Below, in pieces: positions 12,590 to 23,639 of a DNA stretch of 64,000 bases. Each line of letters begins with the position of its first letter. Within the stretch, counting starts at the first letter, position 1. Source of the DNA: Beroe forskalii (lineage: Eukaryota > Ctenophora > Nuda > Beroida > Beroidae); assembly GCA_011033025.1 (NCBI GenBank), contig WFMF01000048.1, positions 372,001 to 436,000 on the forward strand. Direction: 5' to 3'. Below the pieces are notes generated by a model. The model did no database searches, had not been told where the DNA came from, and worked only from the letters and a program-made list of their open reading frames with translations. The translations under genes and the position numbers were made by a program.

Positions 12590-13813
12590 TGAAAAGGGCT
12601 CAGTAGAAAATTACAGACCAATTTCCTGACATCCTTAGTAATGAAAATTTTCGAACGTTGCATAAAGAAAGAGCTTTTAATGAATGCGAACGCCTCCTAG
12701 ATGTAACAGCATGGCTTTATAAATGAGAAATCGTGTACTACTCAAATGGTCCCATTTATCCACAATATTTCGTTATCCCTTAACAATAAATTATAAAACT
12801 GATATTATTTACTTTGACTTCGCCAAAGCTTTTGACAGTGTCTCACATGACTTGATATTGCATAAACTAAAGGATAATTTTAATATAAATGGACCCATGC
12901 TCAGGTTTTATTCGGGCATATTTGAAGGGACAGGAAACAACAGGTAGTGGTGGATCACTTTCTTTCAGCTCAGTTGCCAGTTAACTCAGGGAGTACCCCA
13001 AGGTTCTATTCTAGGCCCTTTGCTTTTGTTTGTTTATTAATGACATGTTCTACTGTATAAGCCCTGAAACGAACATCGCCCTTTATGCCGCAGATGATAC
13101 GAAAATCTGGAGAAATTGAGAAATCGGCTGATCATTTTGCTCTACAAGCTGACATAGATAATCTTCATAACTGGTCTGTACTAAACAAGATGAAATTCCA
13201 TCCTTCGAAATGTAAAGCTCTAGCTGTAACAAACCAAAGAAACATACTCCATAATCCACCATGTACAATTTTCCAGTACAAAACTTTCACAATATAGGAT
13301 TATGTTGCATCCAGGTAGACCTGGGAATCACAGTAAACTCTAGACTTTTATGGTCAGAACAATGCACCAGTCTCTATCTAAAGCAAACTCCCGTCTAGGA
13401 CTTGTAAACACATTTGTCATTTCACCTGTGATAAAAAGACAAAAAAAACCTTCTACCTTACACTAGTTAGGTCTCTATTTGAGCATTGCTCTATTTTGGC
13501 ATCGGTTAGCTCCAACCAGCTCAGTGGTTTTGAAACCATCAAAAACGGGCCGTTAAATTGGTTGAAGGCCGTCCCCATGACCATATTTGTGATACTGAAT
13601 ACTACAATAAACTGAAAAACCCTGAATATCCCTCAATAAAAACACAAATTTTCATAACTGACTTAATCATGATGTTCAAATCATACACTCTCTCATCCCC
13701 ATCACCTTACCAGAAGGCTTTCATATCATTAAACATACTGAAGTGAGGAGCACCAGAAGTACAAATGATATTGTAAACAAAGAGGATTGTTCGAGATTAA
13801 AATGTACCATAAG
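12590..13813 (+). pseudogene. CR1/L2-like LINE, reverse transcriptase (5' part of a split element)
   Basis: Decayed reverse-transcriptase coding sequence of the CR1/L2/Jockey type, readable across several frames. In order I see ENYRPIS, then DFAKAFDSVSHDLILHKL (RT motif with catalytic Asp), GVPQGSILGPLL, ADDTKIW after a Tyr/Ala, and HNWSVLNKMKFHPSKCK. The thumb region LVRSLFEHCSIVW and YYNKLK come last. Stops and frameshifts break it throughout, so it cannot be active. It is cut at 13813 by an inserted L1/Tx1-like LINE and resumes at 18115. The 5' end may run into the scaffold gap. Confidence 0.85.
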
Positions 13814-15843
13814 AGAATTGGTGAGAGCGGGCTACCCTGATGTAAGCCTCTACTTATATAGATCGGTTCACTTAAATGACCGTTAACATTAGCATAGTTC
13901 ATACATCCATGGAATGCTACTTTAACTAATTTAATAAGGTACTCCGAAACCATGGCTTTCAAGGTTTCGAAGAAAGTCGTGTTCTACGCTATCAAAAAGC
14001 CTTTTCGAAGTCTATTTGTAATATAAGGCCTTCTTCGTTCGGGTTATTATTAATGTTCGAGTGTGAGGCACATCAGCAGTAGATTATCGCACGTACTTTT
14101 ACCTGCCTGAAATCCTGACTGTACATCACTAATGATAAAAGGCAGAATTTTAGGATTCTGTTCTTAATCACATGGGTAAAATTTTATAGTCAATATTAAG
14201 TAAGGTAATAGGTCTCCAGTTTTTCAGCTGGACTAAGCTCTGCTATGTTTTGGAGGCTTCGGAATAAGTGTTAGAATACCTATCCTCTGGGAGGTGACAT
14301 ACTACCATTGTTTATAGCTTCCTTATAACATTTATACAGAGTAATTCTAATATCTGCCCAGAATTCCTTATAGAACTCCGCTGTTAGTAGCCCATCCCAC
14401 CAGGTGATTTGTTGTTCTTCAGAGTTTTATAAAACTGAATCCATTTCTTCTAAACTAAACTCACCGTCTAAACGCTCTTTAATTTCCTCATTTAAACGAT
14501 CGGTGTTGGATGTCGCTATGTACTCTTTCATACTTTCCTTACTACCGTTTCTAGTTCTAAATAGATTTCTGTAAAACTCAACAACATGCTTTGAGATTTC
14601 GTCTTGCTCGTATAGTTCTCTATTATTATTATCAAGTAATTTCATGATACTTTTCTTTTTACTATTAGTTTTTTCTAGCCCGAAGAAATATTTAGTGGAC
14701 CTTTCCCCTTTTCAATCCATTGGGCTCGAGCCCTCGTAATAATGCCTTGAGTTTCGTTATCTAATATCTTATTTAGCTTTACCTCGGCTTCGAATAGATC
14801 ACTTCTAAGGGCCTCGACATTCATGGAAATCGGGAGTACTCTTTATTTTTTCAATATCTTTTAATAACTTATCCTTTTCTCGCAATACTTCCTTTTTCTT
14901 ACTCGAACCATATCTAATAGCATAATCCTTGATCCTGAATTTAATTACATCCCAAAGCCCTGTGTAGGAGTCATAGCTAGAGTTAGTGGTTTCCTCTATA
15001 ATCCTTCTAACCTCAGCTACAAAGCCCTCGTCTTGTAGGTGCGAATTATTAAACTTCCAGTAGCCCCTCCCCCTCTCTATAGTGCTACCTTGAATGTTTA
15101 ACGTTAGATAACTATGATCTGAGTTATATCCATGGCTGATACCTGTATCACATACCGGAAAATCACATAGGTTATCGTCTATTAGGAAGAAGTCCAATCT
15201 AGCCGCTGTTTTATACGTTTTATTGAAGTGCGTGTACTTGCGTTCCTCCCCTCTTGATCTTCGGAATACATCCGAGAGACCATAGTCGCTTATCATAGTG
15301 TTAATATAGCTCTGATAATATTTGTTAGCGTGCTGTGGTGTTCCACCTAATTTATCTAGGTCATTATTAAGAACTGTATTCCAATCCCCTGCCATAATCA
15401 AATAATCTTCCCTAGATCTGCCGAGGGATTCAGTAAACACATTCTCAATAAAACCATGGTCGTCGTTGTTCGGACTATAGTTATTTACAAGGCAATATTT
15501 AACCGAGTTGTACATTATTTCTAGTAATAATGCTCTGCCTTGACATATATGTTTAATCTTTTTCACTTCTATATCTTCATTATTTTTAATCAGAATAGCT
15601 ACTCCTTAGAATTTGACGATCCATGACTAAAGTAAATTTTGCCCTGCCAGTTATTTTCCCATTCCGTTTCGAGTTCAGCTGTTGAATGTGTTTCCTGTAA
15701 GAATATTATGTTCTCTTGTTTCTGTTGTAGCCAAGTTAGTACTTTATTCCGTTTACTTTTGTTCCCCAGACCGTTACAGTTCATAGAGCCTATTTTTGGA
15801 CCTGCTCTACCCTTGCTATTTATCACTCTATCCATAGTCTTTA
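13814..15843 (-). pseudogene. L1/Tx1-like ORF2: AP-endonuclease and first part of RT (inverted segment)
   Basis: From 15835 downwards an AP-like endonuclease is readable: SMNCNGLGNK, LQETHS (metal-binding Glu), AGDWNTV, ARLDFFLI and NSDHSYL (catalytic Asp-His). The linker GYWKFNNSHLQDEGF typical of L1/Tx1 follows. Further down come KNWRPIT, DYKIL and AFHGCMNYANVNG, then RGLHQGSPLSPIL, where the segment stops abruptly at the left target-site duplication. The longest intact piece is 253 codons (14805-15566). Several frameshifts and stops make it non-functional. The missing continuation of the RT is found on the plus strand from about 15844. Confidence 0.85.
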
Positions 15844-17592
15844 CTTATAGTCGCTCAAATTTTCACGCTGAAATTAAACCGAAACCCGAATATAAAAGGT
15901 ATAAAAGTTAATGGGATAGATATCCTCCTGAGCTTATTTGCAGATGATACCGATATGTTTATTGAAGCATCAATTGAGTGCCTGGAGGCGGTGTTCCTTG
16001 AACTTAGTGACTTTGGTCAGTACTCAGGTTGTAGATAATGTAGATAAAACTAAATGCATTCCTCTAGGCAGAGCTAAGGATAACCCCGAACTGTTAAAAA
16101 AACATCATGGATAGAAACTACAACCCAGATTTTATTCAAAGTAGTTTTATTGCACTCGGAATACAATTTGCGAATAATATGTCTATAACAGATATTATGG
16201 AAGTGAACTATGAAGCCAAAATAACAAAAGCTAAATCTTGGGTAAACATATGAATAGGAGGATCTCACTCTCATGGGCAAAGGCACAATTATAAAATCTC
16301 TGATCTATGCGCAATTCTCATACCTAGCTTCACCCATGATTAATCCATCAGTTACACTAATCAGGAAGATCGACACCATGACTTATAACTTCTTGTGGGG
16401 CTGCAAGCGAGATAAGATTAAACAGGGAGGTGGTAAAAGGAGCACTAGTTGTGGAGGTTTGGGCCTTTTCGATTTTCAGAGTTTACTATAAGTCTTAAGC
16501 TGACTCTTATTAGAAAAATATTGGATCCGAAATTCCAAACATAACTGGAAGAACGTTTTAGTAAGTCAGTTAAAGTTTCCAAACAGACCCTGAAATATCG
16601 ATAGAAAATGCCCTCGCTCACCCAAGCTATGTTATTGTTGGGGATTTATTAAAATGCTATCAAGATTGGAAAACTAAATCAACTACTGCTAAGGGCAGTT
16701 GTACGAACCATTGTGTCTGGAACAACGATAATATTACAGATATTGGCTCAGATTATGGAACAATGGTCTTATTTCTAAAATGGTATCTTGTATATTACAG
16801 ATTTCATGGATGATGATAACACCCTGATGCCGCTAATCTATTCTGCGAACGCTGGAATTTAGATAGTACTGTTATTACCCCAAAAACCTATGTAGATATA
16901 AAATGGCGATTAGAAAGTTCAACTGCCCGATGGTGACTCATAGAGATATTTCCAGAATCGATAAGAAGGATAGCCTGCAATTTTTCAAGGACGCTAATAA
17001 AAATGTATGTAAATCGGTTAATGGAGGTAAAATCCGCGGTCAAATGCAGGTCACATCCTCACCAGACGATCTGCCTGCACTCAAAGCATGGACTACGCAC
17101 CTTAATAAAGATTATGTAGACTGGACAGTAGTGCTAGATAATACCTTCAATAGCATTACCAACAATTACAAATTAATTCAATTTCAATATAAGTTACTTA
17201 TGCGGATATCAACCTGTAAATATATGAGATACAAAATGAGAATTGCAACGGATAATGGTCAGTGCAGTCTTTTACCATACCTCCTTAGAAACTCTAGAAC
17301 ATATATTCCTAAAATGCCCACACACAGGTATTCCTAGATAAGCTGCAAAGATTCATTAAGAATAACATAGACCTATTATGATGATAGAAATAAGATGTTC
17401 TTCATGCTATGTAACCATATCGACCCGACCATTAATTATCTAAATCTATCTGCTAAATGGTACATTAGTAAGAACTTTCAAAACTCTAAGTCTCTAGATT
17501 GGCTAGAATATACGAGATATACGAAATTCGCGTTAAACGGCGATAGATCAAATATCCGTTATTCTACTGGAGAAGCTGACTCCGTGATCTAG
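15844..17592 (+). pseudogene. L1/Tx1-like ORF2: second part of RT and C-terminal domain
   Basis: The frame enters at IVAQIFTLKLNRNPNIKGIK and reaches LLSLFADDTDMFIEAS, which holds the F/YADD active site and directly continues the inverted segment. Next come KGTIIKSLIYAQFSYLASPM and FLWGCKRDKIK, then GGLGLFDF. The C-terminal region follows with NNYKLIQFQYKLLMRIST and a degraded Cys/His knuckle (CS...KMPTH after a frameshift). Multiple stops and frameshifts break the frame. The product would have been the retrotransposition polymerase of an L1-clade element. Confidence 0.8.
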
Positions 17593-18059
17593 ATACTCTT
17601 CATCTCTCTCGGTTATCTCGTTCCTGCTCCTCCCTCCCTGAATTCTCTTTTTCTGACACCTTCAGATCTTGTGCTGTGCCAGGGTGGTGAAATCTGACGT
17701 GGTGAGGAGCTGTCTGCTGATGAGGTGTTATATGAAATTACAAAAAACCAAAAAAAATCGAAAAATGTATAAAAAAAACACAAAAAAAAGAAAAATAAAG
17801 CTAGAAAAGAACGTAAAACAAAATAAAAAGAAAAGAAAAGAAAAGAAAAATTGAGTTTATAATTTATTTTAATTTATTTTAATTTATTTTTTTCATATTT
17901 ACTTTTATTTCAGGTATTTCAGATTTTGTGGGATGAAGGCTGAGGCAATAGACAAGGGAAAAATGTCACTGTTTAAGTCCATGTACACGATGATGAATGT
18001 GACAGGATGTGAGAGCGCCCTAACAAGGAGCTCAGTGATCATTCGCCACACTCTGAGTG

Positions 18060-18114
<55 letters not shown>
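17593..18114 (+). other. LINE 3' end, A-rich tail and possible 3' transduction
   Basis: After the last coding remnant the sequence becomes A-rich (17744-17851, with AAAAG steps), a plausible first LINE tail. A 208-base unrelated segment follows. It contains a pyrimidine tract with TTTATTTCAG followed by GTATTTCAG, then non-repetitive sequence, and ends in 54 A residues immediately before the target-site duplication. This order, LINE tail, unique sequence, second poly(A), is what read-through transcription and 3' transduction leave behind. Confidence 0.55.
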
Positions 18115-18767
18115 ACCATAAGGCTTAATTGTGATAACTTTAGAATTCATTTTCTGTAGAACAATGGTCATATGGAACAAAATCCCCTATAATATCAGGC
18201 AAGTTAAGAGCATCTCCACCTTTAAATCACAACTCAAAACTTTCCTCTGGAAAGCAGATCTAGATTGGCCCGATTAATTGGGTCGGTCTAGGAACTGGAT
18301 GGTTTTTAAGTCATAAGGCAAGAGCAAACATACCCTTATTCAAGAAATTTTCTAAATTCGTATTTTTCGAAATGATGGTCTTGATGCAGAAAAGTAAGTT
18401 GTGGTCTGGGTCTTTGCTGTTTAAAAGTGACAATTTAATTACCAATATATGATTACAATTGACAACCATATTATTTCAATTTTGGTTAATTTACCAAATT
18501 TGTGAGTTTGTGATTTAATTTTATCAGATGACATAATTATTGATTACTATTGTTATTATTTATTATATATAAATGACCTATTTATTGATTGATGTTTATG
18601 ACGGGCCTCCCTGTAATAATGGTTAACGCTGTGTTGGGAGTTTAGCCCAGATTTTGCACTTGATTTATATTTTACTGTGCTATTTTGGCTAAGTAGGAAA
18701 GACAGAATGTTTTAACCTGAATGACATTGTAAAATATATTTCATGTAAAATTTGAATTTTGAAATTA
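18115..18767 (+). pseudogene. CR1/L2-like LINE, C-terminal end and 3' UTR (3' part of the split element)
   Basis: The frame reads FCRTMVIWNKIPYNIRQ then STFKSQLKTFLWKADLDWPD followed by TAA at about 18274-18276, the usual C-terminus of CR1/L2 RT proteins. The 3' UTR contains GGGCCTCCCTGTAATAATGG and TTGGGAGTTTAGCCCAG-type sequence resembling LINE 3' ends. It ends in a short A run at about 18766-18777, which leads directly into the 30-bp array. It is the continuation of 12590-13813. Confidence 0.8.
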
Positions 18768-20126
18768 AAAAAAAAAATCAACTGTTATCAGTCTGCCTGT
18801 GGTAAAATCAACTGTTATCAGTCTGCCTGTGGTAAAATCAATTGTTATCAGTCTGCCTGTGGTAAAATCAACTGTTATCAGTCTGCCTGTGGTAAAATCA
18901 ACTGTTATCATTCTGCCTGTGGTAAAATCAACTGTTATCAGTCTGCCTGTAGTAAAATAAATTGTTATCAGGCTGCCTGTGGTAAAATCAACTGTTATCA
19001 GTCTGCCTGTGGTAAAATCAACTGTTATCGGTCTGCCTGTAGTAAAATAAATTGTTATCAGGCTGCCTGTGGTAAAATCAACTGTTATCAGTCTGCCTGT
19101 GGTAAAATCAACTGTTATCAGTCTGCCTGTAGTAAAATCAATTGTTATCAGTCTGCCTGTGGTAAAATCAACTGTTATCAGTCTGCCTGTGGTGAAATCA
19201 ACTGTTATCAGTCTGCCTGTGGTAAAATCAACTGTTATCAGTCTGCCTGTGGTAAAATAAATTGTTATCAGTCTGCCTGTGGTAAAATCAACTGTTATCA
19301 GTCTGCCTGTGGTAAAATCAACTGTTATCAGTCTGCCTGTGGTAAAATCAATTGATATCAGTCTGCCTGTGGTAAAATCAATTGTTATCTGCCTGTGGTA
19401 AAATCAATAGTTATCAGTCTGCCTGTGGTAAAATCAACTGTTATCAGTCTGCCTGTGGTAAAATCAATTGTTATCAGTCTGCCTGTGGTAAAATCAACTG
19501 TTATCAGTCTGCCTGTGGTAAAATCAATTGTTATCAGTCTGCCTGTGGTAAAATCAATTGTTATCAGTCTGCCTGTGGTAAAATCAATTGTTATCAGTCT
19601 GCCTGTGGTAAAATCAATTGTTATCAGTCTGCCTGTGGTAAAATCAATTGTTATCAGTCTGCCAGGTAAAATCAATTGTTATCAGTCTGCCTGTGGTAAA
19701 ATCAATTGTTATCAGTCTGCCTGTGGTAAAATCAATTGTTATCAGTCTGCCTGTGGTAAAATCAATTGTTATCAGTCTGCCTGTGGTAAAATCAACTGTT
19801 ATCAGTCTGCCTGTAGTAAAATCAATTGTTATCAGTCTGCCTGTGGTAAAATCAATTGTTATCAGTCTGCCTGTGGTAAAATCAACTGTTATCAGTCTGC
19901 CTGTGGTAAAATCAACTGTTATCAGTCTGCCTGTGGTAAAATCAACTGGTATCAGTCTGCCTGTGGTAAAATCAATAGTTATCAGTCTGCCTGTGGTAAA
20001 ATCAATAGTTATCAGTCTGCCTGTGGTAAAATCAATTGTTATCAGTCTGCCTGTGGTAAAATCAATTGTTATCAGTCTGCCTGTGGTAAAATCAATTGTT
20101 ATCAGTCTGCCTGTGGTAAAATCAAT
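18768..20126 (+). repeat. 30-bp minisatellite, about 45 copies
   Basis: Unit core is CTGCCTGTGGTAAAATCAA plus TGTTATCAGT, 30 bp, with mainly C/T, G/A and single-base variants. One truncated unit at about 19389 and one at about 19663 shift the phase. Because 30 is a multiple of three and the unit lacks stops in several frames, long open frames arise on both strands (for example ten-residue repeats of KINCYQSACG). I regard them as by-products. The array starts directly at the poly(A) end of the CR1-like LINE. Two degraded unit fragments lie at about 20270-20310. Confidence 0.95.
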
Positions 20127-20384
20127 AAAATTATTGCTATCGTCGTCTCACTGTATCAATAATACTGAGTACACCACGTTCTTTTAGTTTTTGGACTGAT
20201 TCTAGATGTTGAAGTATACCTTGAGTTTGTGGTCTCCATGACCATGTGTTTCAGAGGAGAAGTTGTCCTGCCTGTGTAAAATCAATGTTATCCCTGCCTG
20301 TGGTCAAATTATAACGTGGGACGTTGTTAGGAGACTGCCTCCCAAAATCGAGGAAACTGCGGTTATCAAGATGCTCAACCTCGG

Positions 20385-21690
20385 CTACCCTTTCAAACCT
20401 AACTCGCTGTGATTTAGGCTACCCTTTCAAACCTAACTCACTGTAATTTGGGCTACCCTTTCAAACCTAACTCACTGTGATTTGGGCTACCCTTTCAAAC
20501 CTAACTCACTGTGATTTAGGCTACCCTTTCAAACCTAACTCACTGTAATTTGGGCTACCCTTCCAAACCTAACTCACTGTGTTTTGGGCTACCCCCTTTC
20601 AAACCTAACTACCTTGACTGTGATTTAGGCCACCCTTCCAAACCCTAACTCACTGTGATTTGGGCTACCCTTTCAAACCTAACTCACTGTGATTTAGGCT
20701 AACCTCGGCTACCCTTTCAAACCTAACTCTGTGATTTAGGCTACCCTTTCAAACCTAACTCACTGTGATTTAGGCTACCCTTTCAAACCTAACTCTGTGA
20801 TTTAGGCTACCCTTTCAAACCTAACTCACTGTGATTTATATTTGGGCTACCCTTTCAAACCTAACTCACTGTGATTTAGGCTACCCTTTCAAACCTAACT
20901 CTGTGATTTAGGCTACCCTTTCAAACCTAACTCACTTTGATTTAGGCTACCCTTTCAAACCTAACTCACTTTGATTTAGGCTACCCTTTCAAACCTAACT
21001 CACTTTGATTTAGGCTACCCTTTCAAACCTAACTCACTGTGTTTTGGGCTACCCTTTCAAACCTAACTCACTGTGATTTAGGCTACCCTTTCAAACCTAA
21101 CTCACTGTGATTTGGGCTACCCTTTCAAACCTAACTCACTGTGATTTAGGCTACCCTTTCAAACCTAACTCACTGTGATTTAGGCTACCCTTTCAAACCT
21201 AACTCACTGTGATTTAGGCTACCCTTTCAAACCTAACTCTGTGATTTAGGCTACCCTTTCAAACCTAACTCACTGTGATTTATATTTGGGCTACCCTTTC
21301 AAACCTAACTCACTGTGATTTAGGCTACCCTTTCAAACCTAACTCTGTGATTTAGGCTACCCTTTCAAACCTAACTTACTGTGATTTATATTTGGGCTAC
21401 CCTTTCAAACCTAACTCACTTTGATTTAGGCTACCCTTTCAAACCTAACTCTGTGATTTAGGCTACCCTTTCAAACCTAACTCACTTTGATTTAGGCTAC
21501 CCTTTCAAACCTAACTCGCTGTGATTTAGGCTACCCTTTCAAACCTAACTCACTGTAATTTGGGCTACCCTTTCAAACCTAACTCACTGTGATTTGGGCT
21601 ACCCTTTCAAACCTAACTCACTGTGATTTAGGCTACCCTTTCAAACCTAACTCGCTGTGATTTAGGCTACCCTTTCAAACCTAAATCTGT
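20385..21690. repeat. 34-bp minisatellite with unit-length variants, about 39 copies
   Basis: Consensus is GGCTACCCTTTCAAACCT followed by AACTCACTGTGATTTA. There are shorter units lacking CACTG-like bases (AACTCTGTGATTTA) and longer units with an inserted TATTT. The short unit followed by the long unit recurs as a pair near 20785, 21235 and 21340, so the array has higher-order structure made by block duplication. Confidence 0.95.
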
Positions 21691-22559
21691 GATTTAAGCA
21701 ACATTTTAACTTTAGGACATGTCAATATGTCATTTGGTATTTCAATCATTCCCGTCAAATCTCACACTTCTGGACCGACATTTGACCTATCTGATCAGAT
21801 TTTTTGATAAATGAAGTGATAATTCAGCAAGATAAACGGATTCGAAGAGTATTTGATAAATATAATGATTAATGCACCAACCCTATTTTGATTTACTTAT
21901 TTGATTTTGTACCTACGTTGAACCTCCTTTGCCACAAAGTTTGAAACTCGTTTATTTAATTTTTATATATTTTCCAAGCGCAGCGCAATAGTAAAAGTAC
22001 CTCAAAAGGTCGAGACTCCACGCTATTAGTATTACGACCATGAAACCATGCTCAACAGCCATTTCCTTAGTAAATGTAATGGTGCCCATTTCGATATTTT
22101 GATTGAAAATTATCATAGTGAAATTGAAATATTGAATGTGAAACGAAAGTCACGTACTGATACTGATAGTGATAGTGATATTTAAAGTTAAGTACTTAGG
22201 GATGTTTCACAGTTTTTTACAGTTACAGTTTTTTACAGGATTATTGATTAAAAAGAGGCATTGGATTGAGTTTGACCGAGCAGTGCGCCAATTTTATAAT
22301 TTGAAGAAAAAAGTTAACCTTAACCATTTAAACTTGAATAACCTTTAGTCCTACTTAAGTTAAAATTGCCAGACAACGTCTGATCTGGCTAAGTTTAAAG
22401 CGGATGCTTCGGATAATATTGATATTGCTGATATTGATAAATGATGATAATGATATTAAAAATAGTTGATTTGTAATTTCATAACAACGCTCCTCAGTTG
22501 TCAATTTCGAATTCAAACTTACCTTAAAGTTAAACCTTTTCGCCGAAGGCAAAGGGGTC
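21691..22559. other. Gene-free sequence
   Basis: AT-rich with no recognisable gene. A short TGATAG/TGATAC repeat lies near 22160-22180, and the palindrome-like CCAGACAACGTCTGATCTGG near 22369 resembles motifs in the next block. Confidence 0.4.
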
Positions 22560-23420
22560 AGACACTGACAACGTCGGACAATTATAAACTATAAGTATTT
22601 GGCATTCCCCTGGCAACCCCTGTTCTTGCCCTAACCAGGACCCTGGTTACGCGCCCCTGGTTAGGGGATTCCCCTAACCAGGGGTGTCGCGAAACGACAA
22701 GGAGCAAGGCGCGGCGCGCGCGTAAAACTAGGGATCTGGTTAGAGCAAACCATTGCCCTAACCAGGACCCTGGTTACGCGCACGGAGTGCGCGGCGCGGC
22801 AAGCGCTAACCATTGCCCTAACCAGGACCCTGGTTACGCACACGGAGTGCGCAGCGCCCCTGGTTTATGGTTAGGGGAAGTCCTAACCAAAACCCTAACG
22901 CTTCCCATGTTGATGTAGGATGTTACACTTACCCTTCCCTCATAGGATTAGGTGTGTGTTGCCAGGCGTTGCCTGGCCCCCTCGCGCGCGCGAAGCGCGC
23001 GCGCCCCGAAAAAAATATGGGGCAGACAACGTCTGGCAAGGTGTGTGTGCGCCGCGCGAGCCAAACATACGTGTTCCGACGGACGCTGCCCGTCTATTTC
23101 TTCTGACTGGATGGCTATCTGACTGGATGGGCGATGGCTTTGCCTAGCTATGGATTTCTTTCCCCTAACCAGGGGCGTTTTAGCGTTTGCCGCGCCGCGC
23201 ACTCCGTGCGTGTAACCAGGGCAGGGTCCTGGTTAGGGCAATGGATTTTTCCCATCCCTAGCGCGCAACATCGGAAGTTTGGAGGGTCGACGGGTACTCG
23301 TGTCGCGGAAAAAATGGCGCGCGGCGGAGGGTAGGGTAAATTTAAAATCCTAACCTGAACCAGGGCCCTGGTTTCGCACACACCCCTGGTTTTAGGGGAA
23401 ATTTGCGTCATTGCACTCCA
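22560..23420. repeat. GC-rich block of inverted and direct repeats
   Basis: The phrase CCCTAACCAGGACCCTGGTT, itself nearly palindromic, followed by CGCACACGGAGTGCGC-like sequence, occurs three times in one orientation (about 22629-22860). It occurs once in the opposite orientation (about 23194-23240). A run of alternating CG (CGCGCGCGAAGCGCGCGCGC) lies at 22982-23003, and CAGACAACGTCTGG at about 23023. This contrasts sharply with AT-rich neighbours. It resembles a foldback or MITE-like element, but I could not define matching ends or a target duplication. Open frames here are compositional. Confidence 0.6.
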
Positions 23421-23639
23421 AGTCCAAACAAGCTTTAGCTAGAAATAGTCAAATAGACGGGCAACGTGCCAACGTCTGCAGTCGATCTGGCAGTGGCAAG
23501 TTCGTCGGGACGTCGGCCGTTGAGAGATCGTGCGATTGCGAATTCAGCTTCGCGGCTGGGGCTATATATCGCATCGTCCGACAAAGCGGGCGTGCGCCGG
23601 GCGTTGTTAATGTTTGATTAATGATGTTCAAAGTTGCCT

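Larger units (their letters stand above)
13814..18114. mobile_element. L1/Tx1-like LINE insertion with 5' inversion
   Basis: The insertion is flanked by the 8-bp direct repeat ACCATAAG (13806-13813 and 18115-18122). Removing the insert and one repeat copy rejoins the interrupted CR1-like protein in the expected order (left part ending RLKCTI, right part LNCDNFRIHF), which supports these exact limits. The left half (13814 to about 15843) lies on the minus strand and the right half on the plus strand. The two meet head to head inside the RT domain, as produced by twin priming during target-primed reverse transcription. A 54-base A run ends it (18060-18113). Confidence 0.85.

Noticed and set aside
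18759-20187. Overlapping 180-255-codon frames with KINCYQSACG or VVKSTVISLP repeats
   Set aside because: By-product of a 30-bp repeat without stops. Open on both strands, with no start context or flanking exon support.
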